Source: Gremmenia infestans (taxonomy: Eukaryota; Ascomycota; Leotiomycetes; Helotiales; Hamatocanthoscyphaceae). Taken from it: a stretch of 64,000 nucleotides of DNA. The stretch spans positions 868,001-932,000 of the forward strand of contig JAFEVB010000002.1 in the NCBI GenBank assembly GCA_032629725.1. The letters are read 5' to 3'. Position numbers and translations under genes: made by a program. The notes under the pieces are model-generated. The model was not told where the DNA came from. It did no database searches and worked only from the letters and a program-made list of their open reading frames with translations. Positions 25,833-37,700 of this stretch are shown here, piece after piece; position 1 is the first letter of the stretch, and each line of letters opens with the position of its first letter.

Positions 25833-27893
25833 ATGAATCACGGTCAGCAGGAGATGTACTATCCTTCGCATATTTCAACCGGACAGCCCCCACCACCACA
25901 AACGGTCACGTCTAGTGGGATGGGACATTATCCCCAGCACCAGCAGCCTCCATTACTCCAGCCTGGCCCAGCTCAGTATTCACCAGCACCTGGTCCTTAC
26001 AATCAATATGCATACTCAAATGGATTGACCTCTCCTCAATCCGCTGGTCATTCGGTGCCGGGGTCAATGGGTCAAGGAAATGTTTTACCTCTACCAGCCA
26101 TGTCAGCAGGTCAACCAGGCATGCCAGGTCCAGGCTATGCGGCGCAACAGGGCTTTGACACCACAGGCCAAATAGCACCTCCAGGCATGAAACCACGAGT
26201 CACTGCGACATTATGGGAGGATGAAGGAAGCCTGTGTTTTCAAGTTGAGGCGAAAGGAGTTTGTGTTGCACGACGAGAGGGTATGTGGATGGATCTATGG
26301 AGCTAAGTCAACATAAACTAACAAGAACGTTACAGACAATCACATGATCAATGGCACAAAGCTCTTGAATGTTGCCGGGATGACTCGAGGCAGAAGAGAT
26401 GGTATTCTCAAGAGTGAAAAGATGAGACATGTTGTCAAAATCGGGCCGATGCACTTGAAGGGTGTTTGGTAAGTGCGGAAGAACTGTTGGCCCCAATTGT
26501 GCTAACACAAAGACGTAGGATTCCATTCGAACGTGCACTCGACTTTGCGAATAAGGAGAAAATCACGGAATTGCTATATCCATTATTTGTTCATAACATT
26601 GGTGCGCTCTTGTACCATCCAACGAACCAGACGCGAACAAATGCTGTGATGGCCGCTGCGGAGCGTCGAAAACAGGAGCAAAACCAGATGCGCAATACGC
26701 AGGCGCCTGGTTTACCCTCGTTACATCAACACCATCATCATTCTATGAACAACTCGATTGGCAGTCATCTACCCGGCCCTCAACATTCCCTTGCCCCTCA
26801 TCCCAGCACTATTGGTCGTCCTAGTATTGATCGAGCGCATACCTTTCCTACGCCCCCGACGAGCGCGTCCAGTGTAATGGGCAATATGGGGAGCTCGGAT
26901 GGCACTTTTCAATGGGGTTCCCAAGGGGGCATGGGTGGTGCTCAAGGTACAAATCCCCTGTCTATTGACACGGGTTTAAGCAACGCACGCTCAATGCCTT
27001 CCACTCCAGCAACGACTCCTCCGGGAACATCAATTCAAAGCATGCAACAGTACCAGCAAGGCTCACAACCGTATGATGCTTCACGCCAAATGTATTCTGC
27101 CCCACCTGCACAACAGAACGTGTATCCTCAACCGACGACCGGCCAGCAGGAGATGCCACGATACCCTCAACCAAACTCGTACAACATCAAGAACGAAATG
27201 GGACCCCCACTAGCGAGAGCACCTGGGTCAGAAGCGGAGCACCATGACACCAAAGGCGCAAATGGGCTGCTCCACCACCCTCAGGGACATGGTCAGGGCG
27301 AAGAGGAAGCTGACCATGAGCATGATGCAGAGTACACTCATGATAATTCCTCGGGTTATGATGCAAACCGCGGGCCATACAATTACACCAATGGTCCAGC
27401 CGTCGGATCAATGCCTGGGGAGCAATCCCATCTATCCCCCGAGATGACTGGATCTCCCAATCACCCAGCATCTGGTCGCGCTACTCCGCGAACAGCCACA
27501 GCACCTCAGCCATACTACGCCCAACAGCAAGGTGGTTACAGCACACCGCCGCGGGTTCCACAACCACCATCTAGTAATCTGTATAATGTAATTAGCAGTG
27601 AGCGTGGAACGGCAAATGGAAACACCACCGCTGATGTGTATGGATCTCAGCCAGATCTGGGAAACTCGATACCGAATGGCTATGCGACTCAGCAGACCGT
27701 CATGAACGGTGCTCCTGCGAGCAACAAGCGTGGACGAGATGACGATGATGATGCGCGACCTTCGAGTAGAGGACCGGCCGGTGACTTGGATTTGAAAAGA
27801 CGCAAGACGGTCCGCGAAGGTTCCGTGTCAGGACCAACTTACGACCCTTCTCTTAATCGAAACCGAGCCGCGATCACACAGCGGCGTCGATAA
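25833..27893 (+). CDS. stuA: APSES transcription factor StuA
   Basis: A developmental regulator of the APSES class (StuA/Asm1), a nuclear DNA-binding protein controlling conidiophore or fruiting morphogenesis. The model is join(25833..26280, 26336..26468, 26519..27893), 651 residues, near the length of known StuA. The APSES domain (about 120-235) is intact: [69 protein letters not shown]. Both introns have clean GT..AG ends and sit inside the domain. The flanks are Gln/Pro/Ser-rich, and the C-terminus carries a bipartite basic signal [12 protein letters not shown]...LKRRKT. Start [15 protein letters not shown] resembles the known StuA N-terminus, but the frame stays open upstream to 25363 without any ATG, so a longer N-terminus from an unseen 5' exon is quite possible. 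Confidence 0.9.
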
Positions 27894-28832
27894 TTATTCA
27901 CGTCCCCTTCGAAACCTATCCTTTGCATATTCTTTCCGGAATCAGATTCTATCACCTAGATTCCCGCCGATTTGCCATCTATGCCGTGGCGTTGGCCTCC
28001 GAACATAACCAAATCTCCACCACCACACTCATTAGACAAAAAATTTCCTTGCAACGTTACGATTGTTCTTGTATTGGGCCGAATCGCTAATTTGGCGTAT
28101 TGTTCTACTTCTTCAGACGACGAGTTTACGACTTGATATTTGTTAAGACGGCTAATGATTTACGCTTTGCAATGGGGGATGATCCATGAGACGATCCCAA
28201 AGATACACATGCAAGCGGTGGTTGTTTGAAAAACCGCCTATTATGAACCTAGGCGTGATGGACGGGCTCCCAGAATTGTCCCGATTCTATCTGAAATATT
28301 TCTTTGAGTGGCTACTTTTTAACGACGATTATGACTTTTCTTGCATTGCTGTCTCTCTTTGTACTGAACGAATTATGAGAGAATTAAAAGCTATTGTGGT
28401 TGCATCATCCATATACATCTTTACTTGGGCATTGTTATTGTGATAATCTTCATCTTTGGGGCGGGAGGCAGGCATATGAATCATGTATGGCGATTGCATA
28501 ATTTGCAATGTACTGTCTAAACAGCATGAAGTTAAGATGTCTTCGGTGCTTAAATGGTGACATGATAGCAGTAGCTCTTGATATTGATATTGAATGAAAT
28601 ATCTCACTCCGTTTCATCGCTAATGCAATATATGCCAAAGGAGGGTAAGTTGACAGTCACGGTACCTGGTCACTCGAGAGTCGTATTTACATGACCACCC
28701 AAGCAGTCCCACCTAAGTCAAAAGGGCGTCCGCAATGCAGCTGGTGCAGTGCAGTTTCTGAACCCACCACTTCCCCCCCATCATAAAACACTATCTTCAT
28801 GTCACCTCGTCCGCTTCAACAGCCAAGGTCGC
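27894..28832. other. Intergenic between stuA and the small unknown gene (convergent)
   Basis: This holds the stuA 3' UTR and the 3' flank of the minus-strand gene ending at 28833. It is AT-rich around 28300-28640. No gene is supported. Confidence 0.5.
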
Positions 28833-29447
28833 TCAATCAACTCTGTAGACCAAAAAGCTAACCCTCCCCCCACGTTTGAACTCAATAACCCCCTCCGTAA
28901 GTCTCTTCCTCTCCACCTCCTCCACGGCCTTCTTCACACACTCTAACCTCTCCGTCACAGCATTACCATCCGCATCCCTATCCCTCAGCTCTGCCCTTCC
29001 AGCCCCTTTCGTGCCCGTCGAATACACTATACCCAACACAACAGCCTCCAACTCGGCATCGTTTAACAAATGCCCGAGATTCAATGTCTGCATACTGGGA
29101 GGCGGATTTATGAGGTAGGCGGCAAGCAGGGAGCCAATATGTGGCCAAGCTGTACGGGGAATAGCAGACTCGGAGTGTGAGTGTGAGAGGAGCGGTCTTT
29201 GGGGGCCATCTAAGGTTGGTAGTGCTTTTTGATGTTCATTGGTCGATTGGACTTGGAAGGAGCAGGTGTTTAGGGAGTCTGAGGGACAAAGGCGGTTCTT
29301 TGGCGGTGGTGTAAATGGACGGGAGATAGGGACATCGTTGGTACTGGCTGGGACCTGTCAGTGACTTTGGTTTTGGTGGCGATTGACAGACTGAGAGTCG
29401 ACAAAAGAGCTAATTATCAAGATGTTGTATTCTAGAGCCAATTCCTT

Positions 29448-29536
<89 letters not shown>

Positions 29537-29661
29537 AAGTATCGTTTCCTAGATATCCGATGTACAAAGACAGACTTACGTTGAAATTGTCCAAGGTGCC
29601 CAATTGACCTCGCCGAGACACCCACCACAGCCAGCATTACTAAATAAATAAATTGTAACAT
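28833..29661 (-). CDS. Unknown small protein, two exons with a microsatellite intron
   Basis: I do not recognise this protein. The model is complement(28833..29347, 29580..29661), 198 residues, or 190 if the second Met at 29637 is used. Exon 2 is a long open frame whose translation looks structured (TAWPHIGSLLAAYLINPPP; LNLGHLLNDAELEAVVLGIV; TERLECVKKAVEEVERKRL). It has no usable ATG before residue MQTLNL, so a 5' exon was sought. A perfect GTAAGT donor at 29579, a CACTGAC branch-like site and a CAG acceptor at 29350-29348 join QFQ|PSTNDVP in frame. Exon 1 (MLQFIYLVMLAVVGVSA) is hydrophobic and could be a signal or targeting peptide. The 232-bp intron contains the CT/GA microsatellite. Expression is untested. 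Confidence 0.42.
29449..29533. repeat. Uninterrupted (CT)n microsatellite, 85 bp
   Basis: About 42 perfect CT units on the plus strand (GA on the minus strand) with no interruption. It lies inside the inferred intron of the small minus-strand gene. Read without splicing it would encode an Arg-Glu repeat. Confidence 0.97.
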
Positions 29662-31719
29662 TATAAAGTCTCACCAGGAGATATCTACACTACCAGAGCG
29701 AGAGAACATAAATTTTTGATGGCGGGATACCGTGTTTACAGAAGGGCAATGCTGCACTTAAGACCTCAAAAGGCTCAAACAACGCATCCACATTTCTGAA
29801 ATTGCTCAGCATTCCCCTCGCGCGTACCATCTGTCAAGCGTGTCTATCTCATCTATCCTTGGTGACGATCAAGTTCCACGAAAGGCCACGAGTACGTGTA
29901 TAGCCGCGTTGAGGCATCAAACGTTGCATGTGTGCTCAGGGGTAGGCTTTGACACCCGTCAATGGCGGCTCTGGAAAGCAGAGGTGGAGACAGGAGCACA
30001 GTTTGTGCAGCCAAGATAAGCTTATGTGGGGTATGGAATTGCCTTTAGCTGGTTTGAGTGGTAGAAACATGATCTGCGACTCCTTGGAGACCTGAGAGGA
30101 CCGTGCTGTTTCACACTTTCTCATCGCTCACGTGGTTGGCGATACCTTAAACGCCTGGCTGAGATATTGAGAGAGATTCTTCTTTGCTTATCTAACTTTC
30201 GTTTGATATCTGAAACGTGTTGAAAACGGAAAATTCATGGGAAAGCTGGGGAATGCCATGATGGAAGAAAGTGTAGAGAAAGGGGTTCGCCAATGAGACC
30301 AATCAGGAGAGCCACCTACAAACCATTGCAAAGATGTTTTATCTCCTACAGTGTTTTACGGCCTTCTCCACAATAGCCCTATGCTCCTTACCTACCGACA
30401 GTAGGTGTGCTAGCTACACATACGTGCGCTCTTTCTGCGAGAGATCAGCTGGCTTCGTCCCTAAGTAACTCTTTTGCTCAGTTCATCCTGTCTTCCCTGG
30501 CTGTCCAACATCCCACTGGCACGCCTGCTTCTTCTGCCTCCACTTCTTCGACGAGAACGTTGTGATATTGCTCATCATTCCCTCCACAGACTCATGATTT
30601 CATTCAAGCACGGTTACGAGTCGCAGACCCGACCCATACTCGAAGAAAGACAGAGAGAGTGGCTCCACTTTAGACCCTGATAATTCACCCAAGATAAAAA
30701 AGCACTCAGTTATCATCGTCCGAAATAGCAGCAGAAGAGGTTGAGACTGTAAGCGGCTGCCATGAAAATTGAAGCATCCAATGGCATACTCATATGTTGC
30801 CCAGAAGGAATTAGAGTATGGGAGGTGTTACTCACCACTCACACCCAACAAAAAGCGCACGTATGGTGCTAGAGTGACACCATCAGACCGGGCAAGGCCG
30901 CCATACAGGAAGATTCCTCTAGAGAGGTTTATTCGAAAGTTCAAGTAAAACGACGACTTCGAGAGATGAAAGAAAGACAAGACCTCATCGTCATTGCCAA
31001 CCTCCTCTTGTCAGGCATGCCATTTGCGGCATGGAAGAGCATAAGACATGCGGTAGCTATACCGGGGAAGACGAGATCCGGTTAACGCAAGCATATAATA
31101 TCACTAAGAATCTTAACCAGATAAGCATAGCGATCACTCTGCGGGCTCACTGTTAAGTAGGAAAATAGGGTCCGCTCTAAATTATGCGTCTGCAAGGAGC
31201 AGATGCAAGTGACATGGGACAGAAACGAGTCTCAACACGCCAGGAAAGTGTTCTATCTGACCTTGTATATAAGAAGCGCCAGCGACACGAATTCAAAATA
31301 TTATTAGAGATGCAGTTGCTTGAATCACTTTACTTCGGTCAAATCGCATGAAGACCTACGCTTTCAATAACCCGAAGAAGGGATTGCATGGCAACTTCAT
31401 TGTTTCATACATCTTCCCTGTTGTCGGTTTCCGTCTGCTGTCGAACTAATCAAGGCAGAGGCGCTAGCTATACTGTAAATACAAAACAAGAATGCCTCAC
31501 CTTGGATATTTATTATAACCCACAACGAAGCGAAAAGGTGGTAACAGAAAAGTCTCTGGCAATGCGAAGCAGTTAGGAGACAGAAAAGGGAGCATAATTT
31601 GCCAAATTTAACCCACTGTAGGCCATCTAGCCCGAGGCTACTAAAACTCAATTGGAAATACCCTTCATATTTCATCATTCATCCTCAAATCATTAATCCT
31701 TAACGCCCAAGCCATATTT
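29662..31719. other. Intergenic 2.06 kb, no gene seen
   Basis: No frame here has recognisable motifs. Two CCAAT pentamers lie close together near 30291-30302. It separates the small unknown gene (promoter side) from the 3' end of the dienelactone hydrolase gene. Confidence 0.5.
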
Positions 31720-32884
31720 TTAATGCGACTTCAACCAGACCAACATCTGACCGAATGCCTCGGTCTGTCTTGGCTGGATTGAAGCATCGTCTGGATAGTC
31801 CCCTGTAACGGCAAATCCGTGAGGCACACCTGAGTAAGTCCGAAACTCAGACTCGACATTGTTCTCCTTCAGGTACTTCTCACCATATTCCCGAATCTCA
31901 TCGGAGAACAGTTGATCGTTTTCTACGCAAATGAATGCCAATGGGGCCTTTGTTCCTTCGAAATCCTCTCTAGTAATTGAGGTGGGATGGGCAATCGCTC
32001 CTGCCTTAATGAAGGGTCCCTTCTTGACCACGCCGGCTTCTTCGTCTGTAGGCTGCTGCTGACCCCAAACCACCGTGTCTGGTTTCTCCCCGGCTAAAAG
32101 TAATGTAATACTTCCGCCTACATCCATTAACTTCATACTTCTCTTATAAAACCAATATTGATTAACTTACCAAAACAATAGCCGACCGAGTACACGCCCC
32201 CGCCATTTGCCACAGCATCTGCGTACTCGTCTTTAGCGGCTTCAAGAACCTTATGGACAATTGGAAGAGCCTTCTGTGGTGTATTTCTAGCCAACCAAAG
32301 ATCAATCAGGAAACTCTTCGCCGTCTCCGCTGCACGCATCTTTACTTGCTCAATGATCGAGGGGTCTTTCTCTTCGGTGTACGTTGCTGAGCCTGGTAAG
32401 GGGTCACCAGCAAACATGTCCGGCATCACAACCAGAAAGCCCTCTTTTGCATAATTGTCTGCTTGTATCTGGTTGTTCACCGAGTGAAGGCCCGTTGCAG
32501 CAGTCAAGAGCAGTAGGAGCTTTGAGGGAGCATGCGGATAATCGGCGGGTTTGGAAATGTATGTGTCGATTCCTGCTAACGATGTGATTTCCCCAGAGGA
32601 ACCTAGGCCAGAAGCTGAACCCTGTCAGCATGGCTGCCTATTTGAAAGGTACTTCTCATTATACTGACGGGTTGGTCTATCAGTCACACAATGCTCCTAT
32701 CTAGAATCAGCAAGCCGTCAACTGCAGTACAGCGAAGAAGTCCATTGCTTACTCCAAGGCTTGCGCCAGTTTGGGCTGGAGTATCCCCAGCGACCAAACT
32801 TGGCGGGGTGTCCTTTTGGACATCCTCTGCAGCATCGCTCTCAGGGGCCTTGGTTGCAATGGTTGGCACTTCGGGATCAGCCAT
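31720..32884 (-). CDS. Dienelactone hydrolase family protein
   Basis: An alpha/beta-hydrolase of the dienelactone hydrolase family; the substrate in this fungus is unknown. The model is complement(31720..32117, 32171..32621, 32753..32884), 326 residues. The nucleophile-elbow motif GYCFGG places the catalytic Cys at about residue 193; the second intron falls inside it (CFG|G). The acid is probably Asp in CVENDQLF, and the His is in VPHGF at about 294. A further clue is the strand-helix segment GFLVVMPDMFAGDP. The family is usually about 240-260 residues; this one has an extra Ser/Thr/Pro-rich N-terminal segment of about 60 residues (MADPEVPTIATKAPESD). It diverges from RPA1 across 400 bp. Antisense frames over its first exon are shadows. 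Confidence 0.88.
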
Positions 32885-32984
32885 GATAATGAGGTTATTC
32901 GTGGGTAGATTATGTTTGTAGAAGAAAGATGACGACGACGGCTGAAGAAGATGAGTTTTAGTGTTGTAATTGAGTTGTAGTAAT

Positions 32985-33032
32985 TGTTGTAGTTGTAGTT
33001 GTAGTTGTAGTTGTAGTTGTAGTTGTAGTTGT
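32985..33032. repeat. (GTTGTA)n hexanucleotide repeat
   Basis: About eight near-perfect GTTGTA/AGTTGT units. On the minus strand it reads as a CAACTA-rich stretch, which would fall in the leader of the dienelactone hydrolase mRNA. Confidence 0.85.
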
Positions 33033-33170
33033 ACTGATTCTTGTACTCGTAAAGTTACGAGTAAATACGTACCGCCTAGAAGGAAGCTCCCGCCATTCAT
33101 TCCAGCGGGAGCGGGGTGGTGGTGGGATTTTAGCGCGCTGCAGCACTTTACGCGCGGAAAGTCGCGACGG

Positions 33171-33176
33171 ACGCGT
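33171..33176 (+). promoter_or_regulatory. MluI cell-cycle box (ACGCGT) upstream of RPA1
   Basis: A perfect ACGCGT lies 109 bp upstream of the RPA1 ATG. MCB elements bound by the Swi6/Mbp1 factor MBF control replication genes at G1/S in yeasts. Neighbouring CGCG words (33133-33136, 33151-33154, 33163-33166) strengthen the site. Function here is inferred. Confidence 0.6.
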
Positions 33177-33284
33177 CTTCTTCCTTTTCATAAACACCAC
33201 CACCACCACCACCACCAAATCACCAAATTTTCTCTTCACATCCTGCCCGTCTCTCACGCCATAGTGCAGTGCAGTATACTCAAG

Positions 33285-35481
33285 ATGGCAGAGGCAGCAA
33301 AGTCCCATATCACCCAAGGTGCTTTGAAGTATGTTCCCCGAGTCTTCTCTCTATTCAAGCTTAGGCCCCACCAGAATTCTAACTGTACCAGCGCAATCTT
33401 CAACGAACCATCTACCCTGAACCGAGATTATCCTGTGCCGATATGCCAAGTCGTCCAAATCAAAACCCTTGGATCGCAGACCGAAGGCACCCCGGAACGT
33501 TACAGACTCGTCTTGAGTGATGTGCAGAACTTCGTACAGAGCATGCTTGCCACCCGTAAGCTTCAGGTTGCCATTTTCCCAATAACAACTACTTACGGTC
33601 TTCCAGAGGCAAACCATGTTGTGCACGATGGAAAGCTAAAGAAGGGTTCGATTGTTAGACTGAAGGCATTCCAGGTCAGTCAAGACTTTCATCGCACCCC
33701 CTCCCGATTTAGTCTTGAAATATTACTGACTCCGATATCTTGATTCTACAGGCCAATGCTGTCAAGGGCAAAAGGTTTGTAAATGAAGATTTATTAAAAA
33801 CCTCACAGCTAACCATTTTCAGAATTCTCATCGTTCTCGACCTCGAGGTCATCGAAAGCTTAGGAGAACTTGAAAAGATCGGAGAACCTGTCGTTTTGAA
33901 GGACAAAGATGAAGAGGATGTTAAGCCGGTGAACACAACTATTGCCGGGGGTGGATTTTACGGAAACAAACCAGCGGAGCCCACAAGACAGCAGCAAGCT
34001 CTCCCGTCACGAGCTGCACCAACAAGCTCAGCATCGCATGCCAACATATATCCTATAGAGGGGTTAAGCCCATACGCACATAAGGTTGGAGCCGCAAACG
34101 ATCAACTTTTGACTCTGCTAATTCGCTGGGCAGTGGACAATTAAAGCCCGCGTCACTAGCAAGTCAGAAATCAAGGAGTGGAAAAAAGCTACTGAAGGGA
34201 AGCTGTTCAGCGTCAACCTTCTTGACGAAAGTGGCGAGATTAAAGCAGTGAGTAAAACGATCTTTTTGATATCACGCTCTTCTATTTCGTCCTGTAGATT
34301 TGGAGGGGCAAAAGCTGACTTTGTAGACTGGATTTAACGAGCAATGTGATCAGCTCTACGACGTATTGCAGGAAGGCTCTGTCTATTACATCTCAAGTCC
34401 ATGCAGGGTCAATCTTGCAAAGAAACAATTTTCAAACCTCTCTAACGATTACGAACTCACTTTTGATCGCGACACTACAGTTGAGAAGGCAGAGGATCAA
34501 GAGAGTGTTCCCCAAATGAAGTTCAATTTCACCAATATTGCCAGCCTTCAAGACATCGACAAAGACACAACCATTGACATTCTTGGAGTGTTGAAAGATG
34601 TTGCGGAAGTCAGCGAAATCACCTCCAAAAGCACGCACAGACCTTACTCAAAACGTGAAATTACACTGGTGGACCAAAGCGGTTATTCTGTCAAGTTGAC
34701 CGTTTGGGGCAAGCTAGCCACCAGCTTTGATGCCAACCCGGAGTCAATAATTGCTTTTAAGGGCGCAAAGGTGTCCGACTTTGGTGGCCGAAGCTTGAGC
34801 CTGTTGTCCTCAGGTTCCATGAGCCTTGACCCCGATATTTCAGAGGCTCATCAGTTGAAAGGCTGGTACGATTCCCAAGGACGTCGTGAAACCTTCCTGG
34901 CCCACACCGGTATGTCTGCAGCCGGAGCTGCAGGAGGTCGTCGAGAAGAGACAAAGACTGTTGCTCAAATTAAGGAAGAGGGCCTCGGAATGAACCCCGA
35001 AACCCCCGATTACTTCAATGTCAAGGCTACCATCGTCTACATCAAGCAGGATTCATTTTCCTATCCAGCTTGCCTGAGCCCGGACTGCAACAAGAAAGTT
35101 ACTGATGAGGGCGACGGTACATGGAGATGTGAGAAATGCAATATCAACCATCCTAAACCCGAACACCGATACATCCTCACTCTCAGCGTGAGTGATCACA
35201 CAGGTCAAATGTACTTGAATGCATTTGATGATGTGGGAAGGTTGGTTGTGGGAAAGAGTGCAGATGAGATGATGGAGCTTAAAGAGAATGATTTCCCGGC
35301 AATGGAGAAGGAATTTGAGAATGCAAATTGTACTTCTCACTACTTCAAATGCCGGGCGAAGATGGACACATACCAGGATCAGCAAAGAGTTAGGTACCAG
35401 GTCATGAGCGCCATTCCCATCGATTTCAAGGCAGAGGCACACAAACTTGCGGAGCTTATCAAGTTGTACAACATAGAATGA
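33285..35481 (+). CDS. rfa1: Replication protein A large subunit (RPA1/Rfa1)
   Basis: The largest subunit of the ssDNA-binding RPA heterotrimer, nuclear, needed for replication, repair and recombination. The model is join(33285..33328, 33392..33674, 33752..33774, 33823..34084, 34134..34247, 34327..35481), 626 residues, the expected size. In order: an N-terminal OB domain (ITQGALNAIFNEP ... LKKGSIVRLKAFQ), a linker, DBD-A from [27 protein letters not shown], DBD-B (DIDKDTTIDILGVLKDV) and DBD-C with a zinc ribbon CLSPDC ... CEKC near residues 485-510. Exon 3 is only 23 nt. All five introns are 48-79 bp and join the conserved sequence exactly. The first ATG of the leader in this frame is used. 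Confidence 0.96.
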
Positions 35482-36115
35482 GCGGGAGTGGGTTAGTGCT
35501 TTTGAAAGATGTTTTTGTTATGGTTCGGTCAGGGGATATGATTCAGTAGTAAATGATAGCACGAGATGATGTTTATGTTGGAGGTGGTCCCTCGTGCGAA
35601 ATTCCAGCGACCTTGGTAGTTTCCTTTTATGGCACAGCAAAACCAATCAAACATAGCAGTGTAATGTCAAATGATTGAACAAGACGCTTCAGAGGACTGG
35701 AAGACATCCATACGCCTGTAATTACTTGTCTAAGTTTCTTAATTGATAGTTTCGATCCGGGTGATTTAAGAACCTAACATAACAAAAGCTGTCTCACGTC
35801 AATTACTGACTGGTACCAGTCAATCTTGTTCCCAAGAATAGATTTATTGATCACTCTGTATCTATCCTGTGACATTTTCTTCTCTGAGAATAAATTGGCT
35901 TTTGCAATGCTTGCTGCTATCTTCGCAAATATCCACGAGTTTCCTCTATCACTTCATGTCATATCCCGTCAACGCCCTTATGCACCATCCATGCAATACG
36001 CCACCAACCAAGTACCAATCGTAGTCGCAGCAAGCTTAGGCTATCATAAAGCGTTTCTCGTAGGATATAGGCGTGTTCTTCATCATTACTAGACTTTCTT
36101 CATACCGCCCACTTA
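35482..36115. other. Convergent intergenic region, RPA1 / CSN3
   Basis: This holds the 3' ends of both flanking genes. The plus-strand frame at 35826-36092 has no recognisable feature. No repeats of note. Confidence 0.5.
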
Positions 36116-37700
36116 TCAATAAGTGCCAGCCATCAGGTCCTCATCATCACCATTCCAGTCCATATCCATGCCACCAACACCCAAATCTGCGGCATTCTTG
36201 CCGCTATTCTTCTGCTTTTGAAGCCACTTGATGTAGTCCTTCTCGTGGGTCAACATGTGATCCGTGTGTTTGATCTCGTCTGTTAAGGCCTTGATCTGTG
36301 TGTTTGATGCTGCCAGCTCACGTTGGAATTGTGGCTCTGACAAGACCTGACCGACCAGCGAGAAGCTGAGGACTAGGTTCGGGGAAGCGCTTAGAGTCGC
36401 GTGTAAGGAACCGTCGGCGATCATGCTTCGGACAAGGGTCTCTGTTGCCTGGACATTTGGAAGCCTGGCTCCTGTCTCTGCACTCGTGGTGGAGGTGTGA
36501 ACCTCTTGGATGGACATCTTGGTGTAGATGGAAGCGAGATTACGGATCTGATTCTTTTGATAGGCTGCAAGGACATGTAGAATCAGGCCCATGTTGCAAT
36601 CATTTTGCCAGATAACGTTGCCCACGTCAATCTCCGCCTTGAGTCTTGTTGCTGTACCACTTTCAAAGATTTGAGCGACGGCCTCGTATGGTTTGGCGAT
36701 AATGTGAAAGGATTTTGCTGGGCCGCTGCCTGTGACTTTTGGTAGGCCCAAGAGTTTACCTTTCAGTAACAGACCAACCAAAACCCACTTTTTGTATGCA
36801 TCAATCTGAATCTTGCTTACGACGCCTTCTTTGGTTGGAAACGTGAAGGCATCCTCCAAGCTTTGATGGGCTTTCTTCCAGTTCCTAGCGCCCATATAAA
36901 TCATTCCACGGTACAAGAAGTACTCTAGGACCTCCCAGGACTTAAGTTTCCGACTAAAGCCACCGTCAGAAGTTATATAGACGTTTGGCGAATTGGACAT
37001 GTTGCATAGTAGCTTCGACTTTAAGGGTTTCTGCGGGGTTGGAAAGTATAGAATAGGTTTGTCGAGGGTCGGGACCGCATCAGCCAATTGTCGAGAACTT
37101 AAGGCTACCCTGACGAGAACGAGATGCTTGGAAGTGAGCATGCCTCCAGTAGGATCGTAGCGCAAAAGTGCATTGCTGACTGGGGCGACTGCGGCACCAG
37201 ACTAATACACGTCAGTAACTTGAATCGCAATGCTTCGAGAGGAAGCATACTTGTCCGCGCTGACGAGCAAATTCCACAACTGCTTCAATAATCGTACTTA
37301 ATTCCGAGCCCAAGTACCGAATTTGTCGAGGGTCAAAAGTCGCCAAAAATTCAGTCATGTTGTCCCACAGATTATCTCCCTTCACAGCTTTTGATATTTT
37401 CTGTAGTGCAGTAATGGTTGCAAGTAGGGTGAAGGTGTAGGGTACAGTGTTTATGGCGGGGTTGATGAACTAATGCAACAGCAGTCAGTGACAGATTGGA
37501 GATCTGGTTGGAGTTCTAGAGAAGCTCACGTCTAACACACTTTCGCCGCTAGATGTATGCACAAGCAGTTTGCTGTCGGGTATGCTCTTAACGGCTGTAA
37601 TCTGAGCTCTGATGCAATCGTCATATTGGGTGTCTGTGAGAGGAGTTGTTGGAGGAGGATGTTGCGGGAAGGAGAGAAGCGTTGGTAGGAAGTCGTCCAT
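36116..37700 (-). CDS. csn3: COP9 signalosome subunit 3
   Basis: A PCI-type subunit of the COP9 signalosome, which removes Nedd8 from cullins; in filamentous fungi the complex links light response and development. The model is complement(36116..37201, 37251..37469, 37530..37700), 491 residues. N-terminal MDDFLPTLLSFPQHPPPTTP and LDFINPAINTVPYTFTLLATI are typical of fungal CSN3. Helical repeats follow (WEVLEYFLYRGMIYMGARNW), then a winged-helix-like end (SIQEVHTSTTSAETGARLPN ... IADGSLHATL) and an acidic tail (DMDWNGDDEDLM). Introns are 49 and 60 bp with GT..AG ends. It diverges from the gamma-glutamyl phosphate reductase gene across 487 bp. Confidence 0.88.

Larger units (their letters stand above)
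32885..33284. promoter_or_regulatory. Bidirectional promoter between the DLH gene and RPA1
   Basis: This 400-bp divergent region contains a GTTGTA hexamer array (about 32985-33032), a CG-rich core with repeated CGCG words (33130-33176), an ACGCGT box, and a CAC trinucleotide run at about 33194-33217 in the RPA1 leader. Confidence 0.6.

Noticed and set aside
29410..29661. 83-residue protein with a signal-like start and a long Arg-Glu repeat
   Set aside because: The repeat is the translated CT/GA microsatellite; a perfect GTAAGT donor precedes it, so it is more likely intron.
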